The notes under the pieces are model-generated. The model had not been told where the DNA came from, searched no databases, and saw nothing but the letters and a program-made list of their open reading frames with translations. The translations under genes and the position numbers were made by a program. Below are positions 27,300-35,793 of a stretch of DNA of 50,690 nt, piece by piece (the first letter of the stretch is position 1; each line of letters opens with the position of its first letter). Origin of the DNA: an uncultured Caulobacterales bacterium (lineage in GTDB: Bacteria > Pseudomonadota > Alphaproteobacteria > Caulobacterales > Caulobacteraceae); NCBI GenBank assembly GCA_903858685.1, contig CAIOJR010000082.1:1-50690 (forward strand), given 5' to 3'.

Positions 27300-27695
27300 C
27301 TATCCGCGCTGATCCGGTGCGGACTGAAGCAGGGAGACGTGGGCGGACGCGACCTTCCAGCCCTGATCGGTGCGAAGCCAGGTTTGGGACTGACGCCCGA
27401 CACGGCCTGTGTCCTCGCGCAGAAACTCCACATGGGCGACCGCGACATCCGGGCCGAGCGCGACCACATGGGTGGATGTTCGAACGCGCGGCGGCGAGCC
27501 CCCCGTCCTTCCCAGCCGGAACGCGGCTATGGCCTCGAACCCATACAGGTTCTCCGAAACGCCCAGACGCACCGTGTGCTCGGAGCGCCAGAAAAAACTG
27601 TCCAGCGCCTCCAGATCATTGGTGATCAGGGCCTGTTCATAGGCGCTGACCGCAGCCTCGACCTGCGCGACGACAGCTTCGTCATGAATGACCAT
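27300..27695 (-). CDS. hpxZ: Oxalurate catabolism protein HpxZ (AtzH-like)
   Basis: A 131-residue NTF2-fold protein from ATG 27695; longer starts give an Arg/Trp-rich leader that is not a signal peptide. It contains LEALDSFFWRSEHTVRLGVSENLYGFEAIAAFR and RVGRQSQTWLRTDQGWKVASAHVS, which I recognise from the AtzH-like/HpxZ family (DUF3225). In Klebsiella hpxZ sits with hpxX and hpxY in the oxalurate branch of hypoxanthine use; AtzH acts as a decarboxylating amidohydrolase in cyanuric acid breakdown. Here it overlaps the hpxY stop by 14 bases, with GGAGA upstream of its ATG. Confidence 0.85.
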   Translation of the reverse strand: MVIHDEAVVAQVEAAVSAYEQALITNDLEALDSFFWRSEHTVRLGVSENLYGFEAIAAFRLGRTGGSPPRVRTSTHVVALGPDVAVAHVEFLREDTGRVGRQSQTWLRTDQGWKVASAHVSLLQSAPDQRG

Positions 27696-29094
27696 GCTGC
27701 ATCTCCAGAAGCTCGGACGTCGCTGTGCAGGAGAACTCGGCGCGCGGCGGCATGGACGTGGCCAGCCCCATCCGCTCCAGCCTCGCCGCCGCCGCAAAGG
27801 CCAGATCCTCCCGACCGGGCGCGGCGATGATCTGCACGCCCAGAGGCAGGCCGGGGTTCCGGATCGGCGTGGCGATCACTGGCGCGCCGACAAAGCTGAT
27901 CGGCTGGGTGTAGAGGCCCAGATTCTTGCGGATCGAGATTTCCTCGCCGTCCAGCACCATGCTCTCCTGCCCGATCGGCGGGGCTGGCCCCAGAGTGACG
28001 GGCGCGATGAGGACATCATAGCGGGCAAAGGCCTGAAGGACCTCGGCGGTGAAACCTTGGCGATGGGCAAGCGCCGCCTCATAGATGTCGCGCGGCAACA
28101 GCGCTCCGGCCAGAAGGCGCCCGCCCACGGCGGGATCATAATCGCCAATCCTCCGGGCCAGATCCGGCAGGTGCAGCCGCCCCCCCTCGAACGCGGTCAG
28201 GCAGAATGCGGCGGAACGGGCCGCTTCGGCGCCCGGCAGAATGACGTCCTGATCCGAATTGAGCGCGGCGCCGACAGCGTCCATCACCGCGATCACCGGA
28301 CGCGACAGGCCACGCGCGAACCAGCCGCCCAGCACGCCGCTCCGAAGGGGCTGGCTCGCCAGCGCCTCCAGCCTTGGACTGATGGGATCGTCGCCTGCGT
28401 CCAGTCCGGCGTCATAGCCCAGGGCGAGGTCCGCCAGATGGCGCGCAAACAGCCCTGCATGGTCGAGCGTGTGGACGAAGGGGAACATTCCCTGAACCGG
28501 CAGCCGCCCGCTGGTCGGCTTCAGGCCAAACACCCCGCACAGGCCCGCCGGAATCCGGATCGAGCCATTGGTGTCCGATCCAAGGCTGAGCGGCACGAGT
28601 CCTGCGGCCACCGCCGCCGCCGACCCACCGGACGAGCCGCCCGCAATCCGTGTCGGATCATGTGGGTTCCGGGTCGGTCCGAAATGGGCGTTTTCGGTCA
28701 CGAAGCCATAGGCGAACTCGTCCATGTTGAGCGCGCCGACCAGCACCGCCCCCGCCGCCTTGAAGCGCGCGACCAGATCGGCGTCCCGCGCCGCAGGCGC
28801 CGCGCCCTGCCTGATCCTGGACCCCGCCAGCGTGGTCACCCCGGCCACGTCGAACAGGTTCTTGACCGCAAAGGGCGCCCCGGCCAATGGGCCCAACGGG
28901 CGGCCCAGCGCACGATCCCGGTCAATCCCGGCCGCCTGAGCCAGCGCCTCAACCTCGAACAGGGCGGTGAAGGCGTTCAGACACGGATCAAGGTCCCGGA
29001 TGCGCGATAGGGTGGCGCGCGCCACATTCACCGCGCTGACCTTGCCGGTGCGCACCGCGTTGGCAATGGCGGCGGCGGATGAAAAGGCGTCCAT
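27682..29094 (-). CDS. hpxY: AtzE/HpxY-family amidase
   Basis: A 470-residue amidase-signature enzyme of the AtzE family. The Ser-cisSer-Lys triad can be placed at Lys78 (AGAPFAVKN), Ser154 (AGGSSGGS) and Ser178 (SDTNGSIRIP). AtzE deaminates carboxybiuret in complex with the small AtzG subunit; the Klebsiella relative HpxY works with HpxX on oxalurate. Here the gene starts on the last base of hpxX (TGATG) and overlaps hpxZ, so the three are a unit. Expected role: hydrolysis of oxalurate or an oxalurate-derived amide in the cytoplasm. AtzE itself would fit biuret-type substrates, so specificity is inferred from context. Confidence 0.88.
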   Translation of the reverse strand: MDAFSSAAAIANAVRTGKVSAVNVARATLSRIRDLDPCLNAFTALFEVEALAQAAGIDRDRALGRPLGPLAGAPFAVKNLFDVAGVTTLAGSRIRQGAAPAARDADLVARFKAAGAVLVGALNMDEFAYGFVTENAHFGPTRNPHDPTRIAGGSSGGSAAAVAAGLVPLSLGSDTNGSIRIPAGLCGVFGLKPTSGRLPVQGMFPFVHTLDHAGLFARHLADLALGYDAGLDAGDDPISPRLEALASQPLRSGVLGGWFARGLSRPVIAVMDAVGAALNSDQDVILPGAEAARSAAFCLTAFEGGRLHLPDLARRIGDYDPAVGGRLLAGALLPRDIYEAALAHRQGFTAEVLQAFARYDVLIAPVTLGPAPPIGQESMVLDGEEISIRKNLGLYTQPISFVGAPVIATPIRNPGLPLGVQIIAAPGREDLAFAAAARLERMGLATSMPPRAEFSCTATSELLEMQHGHS

Positions 29095-29300
29095 CAGCCC
29101 TTCCCTTCATCTGCAACGCCGGCGCCGCCCGGAACGCTGAGAAAGGTTCGCGCGTGATTTTGCAAGATGGTCAGATTTTCAACGACTTCATCCAGTCGAT
29201 CCGGTGCGATCGGCGCCGCCAGGGCGTCAGACCGGGCGCGGGCGAAATCTTCAAGCCCGCCCCTGGAAAGTTCAATGAACTGAGCGTCCAAAACGGTCAT
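29094..29300 (-). CDS. hpxX: AtzG/HpxX-like small subunit (DUF4089)
   Basis: A 68-residue protein from ATG 29300; the TTG at 29324 would add eight residues and lies inside the shared palindrome. It has the AtzG-like helical pattern (LDEVVENLTILQNHARTFLS). In the AtzEG system this small protein stabilises the amidase. Its stop overlaps the hpxY start by one base. It is the first gene of the five-gene minus-strand operon. No strong ribosome site is visible, so the start is uncertain. Confidence 0.8.
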   Translation of the reverse strand: MTVLDAQFIELSRGGLEDFARARSDALAAPIAPDRLDEVVENLTILQNHARTFLSVPGGAGVADEGKG

Positions 29301-29321
29301 TTTCAATCGACGATCCGTGCG

Positions 29322-29346
29322 CAATTAAGTAAGTGTTTCATGTAAA
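29322..29346. promoter_or_regulatory. Shared palindromic motif, copy A
   Basis: CAATTAAG, nine bases TAAGTGTTT, then CATGTAAA. It aligns without gaps with copies at 38330 and 42242; the middle TAAGTRTTT and CAT are shared with the 38330 copy. Flanking CAATT and AATTG are also inverted. It lies between divergent hpxX (start 29300) and the acetamidase gene (start 29388), so it could control both. Confidence 0.6.
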
Positions 29347-29387
29347 TTGTCTGGCTTTCACGAGTTCTTTTGACAAGGAAAAACCGC

Positions 29388-30335
29388 GTGGCGCATCACA
29401 TTCTCACCTCGACGCCTGAAACGGTTCGCTTCGGGATGTTTGACGCCTCCTTTTCACCCATCCTGCATATTCGCTCCGGCGACACGGTGCGGTTTGAGTG
29501 CGTTTCGGGCGGACCTGAAGTCATGCCCGGCCCAGAACTCGGCCTGACCATCCCCCCGCAGCTTCTGGACATCCATGCTGCAAAACTGGAGCGGATGGGC
29601 CCTCATATCCTGACCGGACCCGTCGCCATAGAGGGCGCGCAGCCCGGCGACATGCTCGAAGTGTGCATCGACGCCATTGAACCTGCCGTCGACTGGGGAT
29701 ATTGCGCCGTGCGCCCGCTGGCGGGAACCCTGCCGGAGGACTTCCCCGAGCGTTATGTCAGCCATATCCGGGTCGACCGGACGCGCGCAACCGCCAAGCC
29801 GGACTGGGGTCCGGTCCTGCCGCTCGCCCCCTTCTTCGGCACGATGGGCGTAGCCCCGCCCGCGCACTATGGCCGCCTGTCGAGCAAGGAGCCGCGCGAG
29901 CATGGCGGCAATATGGACAATAAGGAACTGACCGCCGGTTCAAGGCTGTTCCTGCCCGTCTGGGTCGAGGGCGCCAATTTTTCGGTCGGCGACGGCCATG
30001 GTCGTCAGGGCGATGGCGAGGTCTGCGTCAATGCGCTGGAAATGGGCCTGACCGGGACCTTCACCTTCATCCTGCACAGGCAGGCGGATGCGCCCTTCAC
30101 CTGGCCCGCCGCGGAATCGCCCACCCACTACATCACCATGGGGTTCAATGAGGATCTTGATCTGGCGATGAAAAAGGCGCTGCGCGGCATGATCGACCTG
30201 ATCGTCAGCCGCTCGGCCCTGACCCGCGTGCAGGCCTATCAGTTCTGCTCGCTGGCCGTCGATTTCCGCGTCACCCAGACTGTGAATGGGGAAAAGGGCG
30301 TGCACGGCCTGCTCGCCAAGGGGCTGTTGTTCTGA
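29388..30335 (+). CDS. Acetamidase/formamidase family protein, GTG start
   Basis: A 315-residue FmdA_AmdA-family amidase. HHILTSTPETVRFGMF, FECVSGG, GPVAIEGAQPGDMLEV and the loop HGGNMDNKELTAGSRLFLPVW are typical; GDGHGRQGDGEVCV is the conserved metal- and substrate-binding region. GTG 29388 has AAGGA eight bases upstream. The family hydrolyses formamide or short amides to ammonia. Its position, divergent from hpxXYZ and sharing a palindrome, makes oxamate (the expected product of oxalurate hydrolysis) a candidate substrate, since no HpxW-like oxamate hydrolase is in this window. It converges on puuD with a three-base gap. Confidence 0.9.
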   Translation: MAHHILTSTPETVRFGMFDASFSPILHIRSGDTVRFECVSGGPEVMPGPELGLTIPPQLLDIHAAKLERMGPHILTGPVAIEGAQPGDMLEVCIDAIEPAVDWGYCAVRPLAGTLPEDFPERYVSHIRVDRTRATAKPDWGPVLPLAPFFGTMGVAPPAHYGRLSSKEPREHGGNMDNKELTAGSRLFLPVWVEGANFSVGDGHGRQGDGEVCVNALEMGLTGTFTFILHRQADAPFTWPAAESPTHYITMGFNEDLDLAMKKALRGMIDLIVSRSALTRVQAYQFCSLAVDFRVTQTVNGEKGVHGLLAKGLLF

Positions 30336-30338
30336 GCC

Positions 30339-31523
30339 TTACGGCGCCCTGGCGCCGGCCTTGATCCACAGACCCAGGGCCTGGCGCTCCTGATCGGTCA
30401 TGCCGGTCTCGTTGCCCATCGGCATGGCGTGGCTGGAGACGGCCATGTCATAGATCCGGGGCGCATAGCGGCTGATATGCTCAGGGCTGTCCAGCACCAC
30501 GCCAGCGGGCGGCGCGGTGATCCCGCGATGGGCGGGGTTCGGGCTGTGGCACATGACGCAGTGACGCTGCACGATGGCTTCGACCTCGCCATAGCTGGGC
30601 GGCGCGGCGTCGGCGACGGTCTGCGGTTTGGTGCTGGCCAGCATGCTCACCAGAATGAACAGGGTTGCGCCCAGAAAAAGAAAGCCCGGCGCGGTGCGGC
30701 CCACATGGCGCAGATTGAAGAAGTGGCGGATCGACACCCCCGCGGCGCACATCATCGCCACATAGAGCCAGCCCGACGACCCGCCCGTCAGGGCCGGGTA
30801 GTGATTGCTGATCATGATCAGGATCACGGGCAGGGTCATGTAATTGTTCTGGACCGAGCGCTGCTTGCCCATGGCGCCCAGTCTGGGGTCCACATAGGCC
30901 CCCGCCCGCATGGCGGCGACGAGTTTGCGCTGATTGGGAATGATCACCAAAAACACATTGGCGACCATCACCGTGCCGATCATGGCGCCCACATGGATAA
31001 AGGCGCCGCGATCACTGAACAGATGGCTCAGCACATAGCCGCTGGCCGTCAGGACCGCGAACCAGAGACCGCCGAGCAGGGCGGGCTTCTGCCCGATGGG
31101 CGAGCGGCAAAGCCCCTCGAACACCGCAAGCCCCCCCGCCAGAAAGCCAAGCCCTATGGCCACGGCGGACAAGGGGCTGAGCGCGGCCTTGGCCGGGTCG
31201 ATCAGATAGGACTGGGCCCCGAAATAGAACACGACCACCAACAGAGCGAAGCCGCTCAGCCAGGTCGTATAGGCCTCCCACATGAACCAGTGCAGATGCT
31301 CTGGCAGATGGTCGGGCGCCACGGTGAACTTGCGGCTGTGATAGAAGCCGCCGCCATGCACCGCCCAGAGCTCGCCCTTGACACCCTCTTCCGGCGGCTC
31401 TGGAGGGGTCAGGCTGTTGTCTAGCCAGACAAAGTAAAAGGAAGCGCCGATCCAGGCGACGCCCGCAATCACGTGCAGCCAGCGCAGAGCCAGACCCAGC
31501 CAGGCGGCGAAATCATAGGTCAT
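30339..31523 (-). CDS. puuD: Urate hydroxylase PuuD (membrane urate oxidase with cytochrome c tail)
   Basis: A 394-residue membrane protein from ATG 31523, with GGGAG eight bases upstream. The N-terminal part has several hydrophobic helices beginning WLGLALRWLHVIAGVAWIGASFYF; the C-terminal part is a cytochrome c domain with CVMCH (Cys322, Cys325, His326) and MPMGNETGM (about 367-375) for the axial Met. This is the PuuD type: it oxidises urate to 5-hydroxyisourate and passes electrons to the respiratory chain, unlike soluble uricase that makes H2O2. It starts two bases after the uraD stop and ends the eight-gene operon. Confidence 0.95.
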   Translation of the reverse strand: MTYDFAAWLGLALRWLHVIAGVAWIGASFYFVWLDNSLTPPEPPEEGVKGELWAVHGGGFYHSRKFTVAPDHLPEHLHWFMWEAYTTWLSGFALLVVVFYFGAQSYLIDPAKAALSPLSAVAIGLGFLAGGLAVFEGLCRSPIGQKPALLGGLWFAVLTASGYVLSHLFSDRGAFIHVGAMIGTVMVANVFLVIIPNQRKLVAAMRAGAYVDPRLGAMGKQRSVQNNYMTLPVILIMISNHYPALTGGSSGWLYVAMMCAAGVSIRHFFNLRHVGRTAPGFLFLGATLFILVSMLASTKPQTVADAAPPSYGEVEAIVQRHCVMCHSPNPAHRGITAPPAGVVLDSPEHISRYAPRIYDMAVSSHAMPMGNETGMTDQERQALGLWIKAGARAP

Positions 31524-31525
31524 GC

Positions 31526-32056
31526 TCAAGGCTCCCAAGTTTCGGCGCGCATGGCCTCGCCAAGGCGCAAACGGGCGATCCTGGAAATTTCAGCCAGAGC
31601 GGTGACGATTTCGACGCCGCGATCATGGGCGAGCCGCGCCTTCAGGGCCGCCAGGATCGAGGCCTTGTCATTCAGACGCACACAGATGATGAAAGGAAAT
31701 TCGAAACGCTGACGATAGGCGTCGTTCAGGGCGTGAAGGCGCGCGAACTCGTCCGGCGTCAGACGATCCAGCCCCGCGCTTTGCTGCTCATGCCGAGAGG
31801 CTTCGGTCAGATCGCCGGCAATGGCCGCCTTGCCCGCCAGTTCCGGGTGAGCGCGGATCAGGGCCAGCTTTTCATCCAGGGTCGCCGCCGCCAGGACCTT
31901 GTCTGTCGCCGCCAGCAGAGCGTCCTGATCCGCAAACGGACCCATTGCGAAGGCGCGACTGACGACCCAGGGCGAATGCTCAAACAGAAAGCCAAGCCTT
32001 GTGACAAACGCATCGGCGCCCAGGGCGTAAAGGTCGTTCAGCACCAATCGGCTCAT
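31526..32056 (-). CDS. uraD: OHCU decarboxylase
   Basis: A 176-residue 2-oxo-4-hydroxy-4-carboxy-5-ureidoimidazoline decarboxylase. The catalytic His70 lies in ALIRAHPELAGKAA; FPFIICVRLNDK and the C-terminal helices match the family. It converts OHCU to (S)-allantoin in the cytoplasm. It overlaps puuE by four bases and lies two bases before puuD. The length is usual for a stand-alone bacterial UraD, not a UraD-UraH fusion. Confidence 0.95.
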   Translation of the reverse strand: MSRLVLNDLYALGADAFVTRLGFLFEHSPWVVSRAFAMGPFADQDALLAATDKVLAAATLDEKLALIRAHPELAGKAAIAGDLTEASRHEQQSAGLDRLTPDEFARLHALNDAYRQRFEFPFIICVRLNDKASILAALKARLAHDRGVEIVTALAEISRIARLRLGEAMRAETWEP

Positions 32057-32967
32057 GGCCTGTTCACCCTGTAGGGGTGGGTCGCCAGCCAGTGGCGGGC
32101 GATGTCGATGCGGCGCGCCACCCAGACCCGATCATGCTTTGCGATGTGATCGAGAAAGCGTTGCAGCGCCACAAGGCGCCCGGCCTTGCCGACCACGCGG
32201 CAATGCAGACCGACCGACATCATCTTGGGCGCCTGCGCCCCTTCGGCATAGAGGGCGTCGAACGTGTCGCGCAGATAGGTGAAGAACTGCTCGCCGGTAT
32301 TGAAACCCTGAGGCGCGGTGAAACGCATGTCGTTCACGTCCAGCGTATAGGGAACGATCAACTGGGCGCGGCCATGGGCGGCGTCATAATAGGGCAGATC
32401 ATCGGCGTAGGAATCGGCGTCATAGAGGAACCCGCCCTCCTGCGCGATCAGGCGGGCCGTATTGGGACTGGTGCGGCCCTGATACCAGCCCAGGGGGCGC
32501 TCGCCTGTAAGTTCCGTATGCAGATCAATGGCGCGCAGGATATGTTCGCGCTCCTCCTCTTGCGGCATGTGCTGGTAGTCGATCCAGCGATAGCCGTGGC
32601 TGGCGATTTCCCAGTCGAGCGCCTTCATGGCCGCCACGGCTTCCGGATTGAGCGCCATGGCCTGGGCTACGCCGAACACGGTCAGGGGCAGGCGGTACGT
32701 CTGAAACAGCCGCCAGATCCGCCAGAACCCGGCGCGGGAGCCATATTCGTAGAGGCTTTCCATCGACATGTGGCGCATGCCCGCAATGGGCTGGGCGCCG
32801 ACCATTTCCGACAGAAAATATTCCGAGACCGCATCGCCGTTCTCGATCGAGCGCTCCGCACCCTCCTCATAGTTCAGCACAAATTGCACCGCGATCCGCG
32901 CCCCCCCCGGCCATTTCGGGTCGGGAGGCGTTTGACCGTAGCCGATCAGGTCGCGACCTGAGCTCAA
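32053..32967 (-). CDS. puuE: Allantoinase PuuE (polysaccharide deacetylase family), TTG start
   Basis: A 304-residue deacetylase-fold allantoinase. The start is TTG 32967, overlapping the aminotransferase stop as TTGA, with a strong AGGAGG seven bases upstream. Family motifs are IAVQFVLNYEEGAE, SMESLYEYGSRAGFWRI, IASHGYRWIDYQ, GWYQGRTSPNTARL and MSVGLHCRVVGKAGR. PuuE opens allantoin to allantoate and differs from the metal-dependent amidohydrolase allantoinase. It overlaps uraD by four bases. Confidence 0.95.
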   Translation of the reverse strand: MSSGRDLIGYGQTPPDPKWPGGARIAVQFVLNYEEGAERSIENGDAVSEYFLSEMVGAQPIAGMRHMSMESLYEYGSRAGFWRIWRLFQTYRLPLTVFGVAQAMALNPEAVAAMKALDWEIASHGYRWIDYQHMPQEEEREHILRAIDLHTELTGERPLGWYQGRTSPNTARLIAQEGGFLYDADSYADDLPYYDAAHGRAQLIVPYTLDVNDMRFTAPQGFNTGEQFFTYLRDTFDALYAEGAQAPKMMSVGLHCRVVGKAGRLVALQRFLDHIAKHDRVWVARRIDIARHWLATHPYRVNRP

Positions 32968-34196
32968 GCGGCGTCCTCCTGATAGACGGCCAGAGCGGCG
33001 TCAACGCCTGCGCCTGCGGTAAAGCTATAGCCCTCGCCTCTCAGCACGGCCTCTAGCGCGGCAAAGGTGGTGAGCACGGCGTGCTTGCGCGCATTCACCC
33101 CCATGGCGCCGATCCGCCAGACCTTTCCGGCAAGCTGGCCAAAGGCGGTGCCGATCTCGATCTCGAAATCGGTGCACATCCTTGCGCGCACCCGGTCGCC
33201 GTCCACGCCCCTGGGGATGTGGATGGCGGTGACATTGGTCATCTTGTGTGAGAGGTCCCCGAACACCTCCAGCCCCATGGCCTGAGCCGCCGCCGTGACC
33301 GCCTTGCCCGCCAGGGCATGGTCGGCGAAGCGCGCCTGTAGTCCCTGCTCCAGCACGACGCGCGCGCATTCCCGCGCGGCGAACAGCATGGGCGCAGATT
33401 CGGTGTGGTGGTTCAGCCTGCGCTCCGACCAGTAGTCCATCACCATCGCGAGATCGAAATAGTTGGAGCCGATGCGCCGTCCCGCCCCCGCGTCCGATGT
33501 CACGGCAAGGCCGCGCTCCACATGGCGACGGCTGAAAATATGCTCTGCTCCACGATCTGAAATGGTGATGGGCGCCGATCCGGACGGCCCGCCAAGGCAC
33601 TTCTGCAAGCCCGCCGTCACAATGTCGGCGCCCCAGGCGTCGGCTGGCGCAGCCATGCCCGACAGGGTCGCTGTCGCATCGACATACAGAAGCGCATCAT
33701 AGCGGCGGCAGATCTCGCCCAGCGCCGCGATGGGCTGGGCCATGGTCGTGGACGTGTCGCCATGCACGCAGGCCACCAGACGCGGCCGGACATGTTTGAC
33801 GACCTCCTCCACGCGGTTCGGATCAATGACCGTCCCCCACGCGCCCTCGACCAGATGCAGCCGTGCGCCGCAACGATCGGCAATCTCGCTCAGAAGCAGC
33901 CCGAACCGGCCCGCATTGAGAATGACCACGTCGTCGCCGGGCGCCAGCACCGAGACCAGAGCCGCCTCGATGGCCGCCCGCGACGTGCCGTCGATCAGGA
34001 AGGTCCAGTGATTGGCGGTGTCGAACACCTGGCGATAGAGCGCCATGGTCTGGTTCATATAGGTCGTGAATTCGGGATCGAACTGCCCCAGAAGCTGCAC
34101 CGACATGGCGCGCAGAACGCGTGGATGCACATTGATCGGCCCCGGCCCCATCAGAAGGCGGGCAGGATGATCCAGTTCCCCAAATATCTCGGTCAT
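32964..34196 (-). CDS. pucG: PucG-type ureidoglycine-glyoxylate aminotransferase
   Basis: A 410-residue class V PLP aminotransferase. LLMGPGPINVHPRVLRAM is the substrate-loop start, YVDATATLSG holds the PLP-contacting Asp173, and Lys199 in TAGLQKCLGGPSG is the Schiff-base lysine. The neighbours (allantoate amidohydrolase upstream, allantoinase downstream) favour (S)-ureidoglycine:glyoxylate transamination to oxalurate and glycine, as by Bacillus PucG, over alanine-glyoxylate or serine-glyoxylate transamination. It overlaps both neighbours by four bases (ATGA and TTGA). Confidence 0.9.
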   Translation of the reverse strand: MTEIFGELDHPARLLMGPGPINVHPRVLRAMSVQLLGQFDPEFTTYMNQTMALYRQVFDTANHWTFLIDGTSRAAIEAALVSVLAPGDDVVILNAGRFGLLLSEIADRCGARLHLVEGAWGTVIDPNRVEEVVKHVRPRLVACVHGDTSTTMAQPIAALGEICRRYDALLYVDATATLSGMAAPADAWGADIVTAGLQKCLGGPSGSAPITISDRGAEHIFSRRHVERGLAVTSDAGAGRRIGSNYFDLAMVMDYWSERRLNHHTESAPMLFAARECARVVLEQGLQARFADHALAGKAVTAAAQAMGLEVFGDLSHKMTNVTAIHIPRGVDGDRVRARMCTDFEIEIGTAFGQLAGKVWRIGAMGVNARKHAVLTTFAALEAVLRGEGYSFTAGAGVDAALAVYQEDAA

Positions 34197-35449
34197 GGCG
34201 CGACAGGGCCTTCATAAGCGTCAAGAAATGCGAGCAGCACCCGTGCGGCCACGGCGGCGTCCTCGTGGGTCACATGCTCGTCGGGATGGTGGCTGAGGCC
34301 GTCCCGGCAACGGATGAACAGCATGGCGGCGGGGCAAAGCCCGGCCATGACCATGGCGTCATGGCCCGCGCCGCTGGGCAGGCTCAGGCACGGTCCGGCC
34401 ACGGTCGCCTCCACCGCGCGACGCAGGGCCGCGCTCAAGGCGGCGTCGCTGGGCGAGGCGGCGAGACTTTGCACGCGCTCGATCTCCAGACCAATGTCGC
34501 GCGCCTCTGCGATCTCGCCGAAACGGTCGAGCAGGGCGGTGACAGCGGCGTCGCAGACCGCATCGGTCTCGGCCCGCACATCGAGCGAAAAGGTCGCGGC
34601 GCCGGGAATGACGTTGAAGGCGCCGGGCTGGACGCTGATCTGGCCGACCGTGCCGACCAGACCGTGAGAACCTGCGCGACAATGGGCCTCGACCGCGCTC
34701 ATGGCCTCCGCGGCGGCGGCCAGGGGGTCGCGGCGCAGACGCATCGGCGTCGTGCCCGCATGGCCGGCGCGTCCGGCCCACCGCACCCGGATACGGCGTT
34801 GCGCGGCGATGGCGGTGACCACGCCCACGGCGAGCCCAGCCTCTTCCAGCGCCGGTCCCTGCTCGATATGCGGCTCGATAAAGCCGATGAGGTCGGCGCA
34901 CGCCCTCGCCGCCTCGCCCACCTTGTCCGGCGCCAGGCCAAAGTTGCTGAAGGCTTCGGCCATGGTCACGCCGTCAATATCGGTCAGGGCCAGCATGGCC
35001 GGATCGAAGCTGCCCGCCATGGCGCGGCTGCACCCCATGGAGGCGGCGAAACGCGAGCCTTCCTCGTCGCCAAAGGCCACGATTTCGATGGCGACATCGA
35101 GACGCCGCCGGGCGCGATGCAGGGCCTCGACGCAGTCAATGGCCAGGGTCACGCCCAGAGCCCCGTCATAGGCCCCGCCATTGCGCACCGAATCGATATG
35201 GGAGCCGAACATCAGGGCCGGTCGCTCCGGCGTCGTCGCCTCATAGCGCCCCACCAGATTGCCCGCCGCATCGATGCGCACGCTCATCCCCGCCTCGCCC
35301 ATCCAGACCGAAAGCTGGTCGAGCGCCGCCTTGTGCGCGGGCGTCAGAAAACGTCGGCAAAGGCCGTCCGCCGTCTCGCTGAACGGGGGACGCCGCATCA
35401 GGTCGCAACGCAGAACCGCCCGGGCGCCCATGTCAAATCCCGGCGTCAT
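34193..35449 (-). CDS. allC: Allantoate amidohydrolase (M20 family)
   Basis: A 418-residue M20 amidohydrolase; ATG 35449 overlaps the uraH stop (TGATG). An in-frame extension to 35833 would lie over uraH and gives Arg/Pro-rich junk, so it is rejected. Metal ligands are His84 and Asp95 (FGSHIDSVRNGGAYDGALG), Glu130 (DEEGSRF), His194 (IEPHIEQGP) and a C-terminal His (LSHHPDEH). The family cleaves allantoate to ureidoglycine, NH3 and CO2, or N-carbamoyl amino acids. Context selects allantoate. The gene overlaps pucG by four bases. Confidence 0.9.
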   Translation of the reverse strand: MTPGFDMGARAVLRCDLMRRPPFSETADGLCRRFLTPAHKAALDQLSVWMGEAGMSVRIDAAGNLVGRYEATTPERPALMFGSHIDSVRNGGAYDGALGVTLAIDCVEALHRARRRLDVAIEIVAFGDEEGSRFAASMGCSRAMAGSFDPAMLALTDIDGVTMAEAFSNFGLAPDKVGEAARACADLIGFIEPHIEQGPALEEAGLAVGVVTAIAAQRRIRVRWAGRAGHAGTTPMRLRRDPLAAAAEAMSAVEAHCRAGSHGLVGTVGQISVQPGAFNVIPGAATFSLDVRAETDAVCDAAVTALLDRFGEIAEARDIGLEIERVQSLAASPSDAALSAALRRAVEATVAGPCLSLPSGAGHDAMVMAGLCPAAMLFIRCRDGLSHHPDEHVTHEDAAVAARVLLAFLDAYEGPVAP

Positions 35450-35793
35450 CAACTGCCCCGATAGGTCGAATAGCCGAAGGGCGAGACAAGCAGGGGCACG
35501 TGGTAGTGACGGGTTGCGTCCTGGACATGGAACTCGATGGCGACACATTCCAGAAAGCCGGGATCCGCCGTGTTCGCGCCGGTCCTGCGAAAATAGGCCC
35601 CGATCTCGAATTCGATCCGATAGCGGCCTTCCGCCAGCTGGTCCGCCGCCGCCAGTCTCGCACGGCCATCGGCGTCGGTGGCGGTGCTGACGATCGAAAC
35701 GCCCGGCGCGGTGAGGCTGAGCAGCCGGACTGTGACCTCGGCGGCGGGCTGTCCAGATGTCAGATCGAGAATATGGGTGGACAGGCCGCTCAT
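35449..35793 (-). CDS. uraH: 5-hydroxyisourate hydrolase
   Basis: A 114-residue transthyretin-like protein. His7 in STHILDL and the C-terminal YRGS tetrapeptide are hallmarks of HIU hydrolases as opposed to transthyretin. It opens HIU to OHCU, the substrate of UraD. It overlaps the SBF-type transporter gene by four bases and the allantoate amidohydrolase by one. It has no signal peptide, so it acts in the cytoplasm after urate is oxidised at the membrane by PuuD. Confidence 0.95.
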   Translation of the reverse strand: MSGLSTHILDLTSGQPAAEVTVRLLSLTAPGVSIVSTATDADGRARLAAADQLAEGRYRIEFEIGAYFRRTGANTADPGFLECVAIEFHVQDATRHYHVPLLVSPFGYSTYRGS

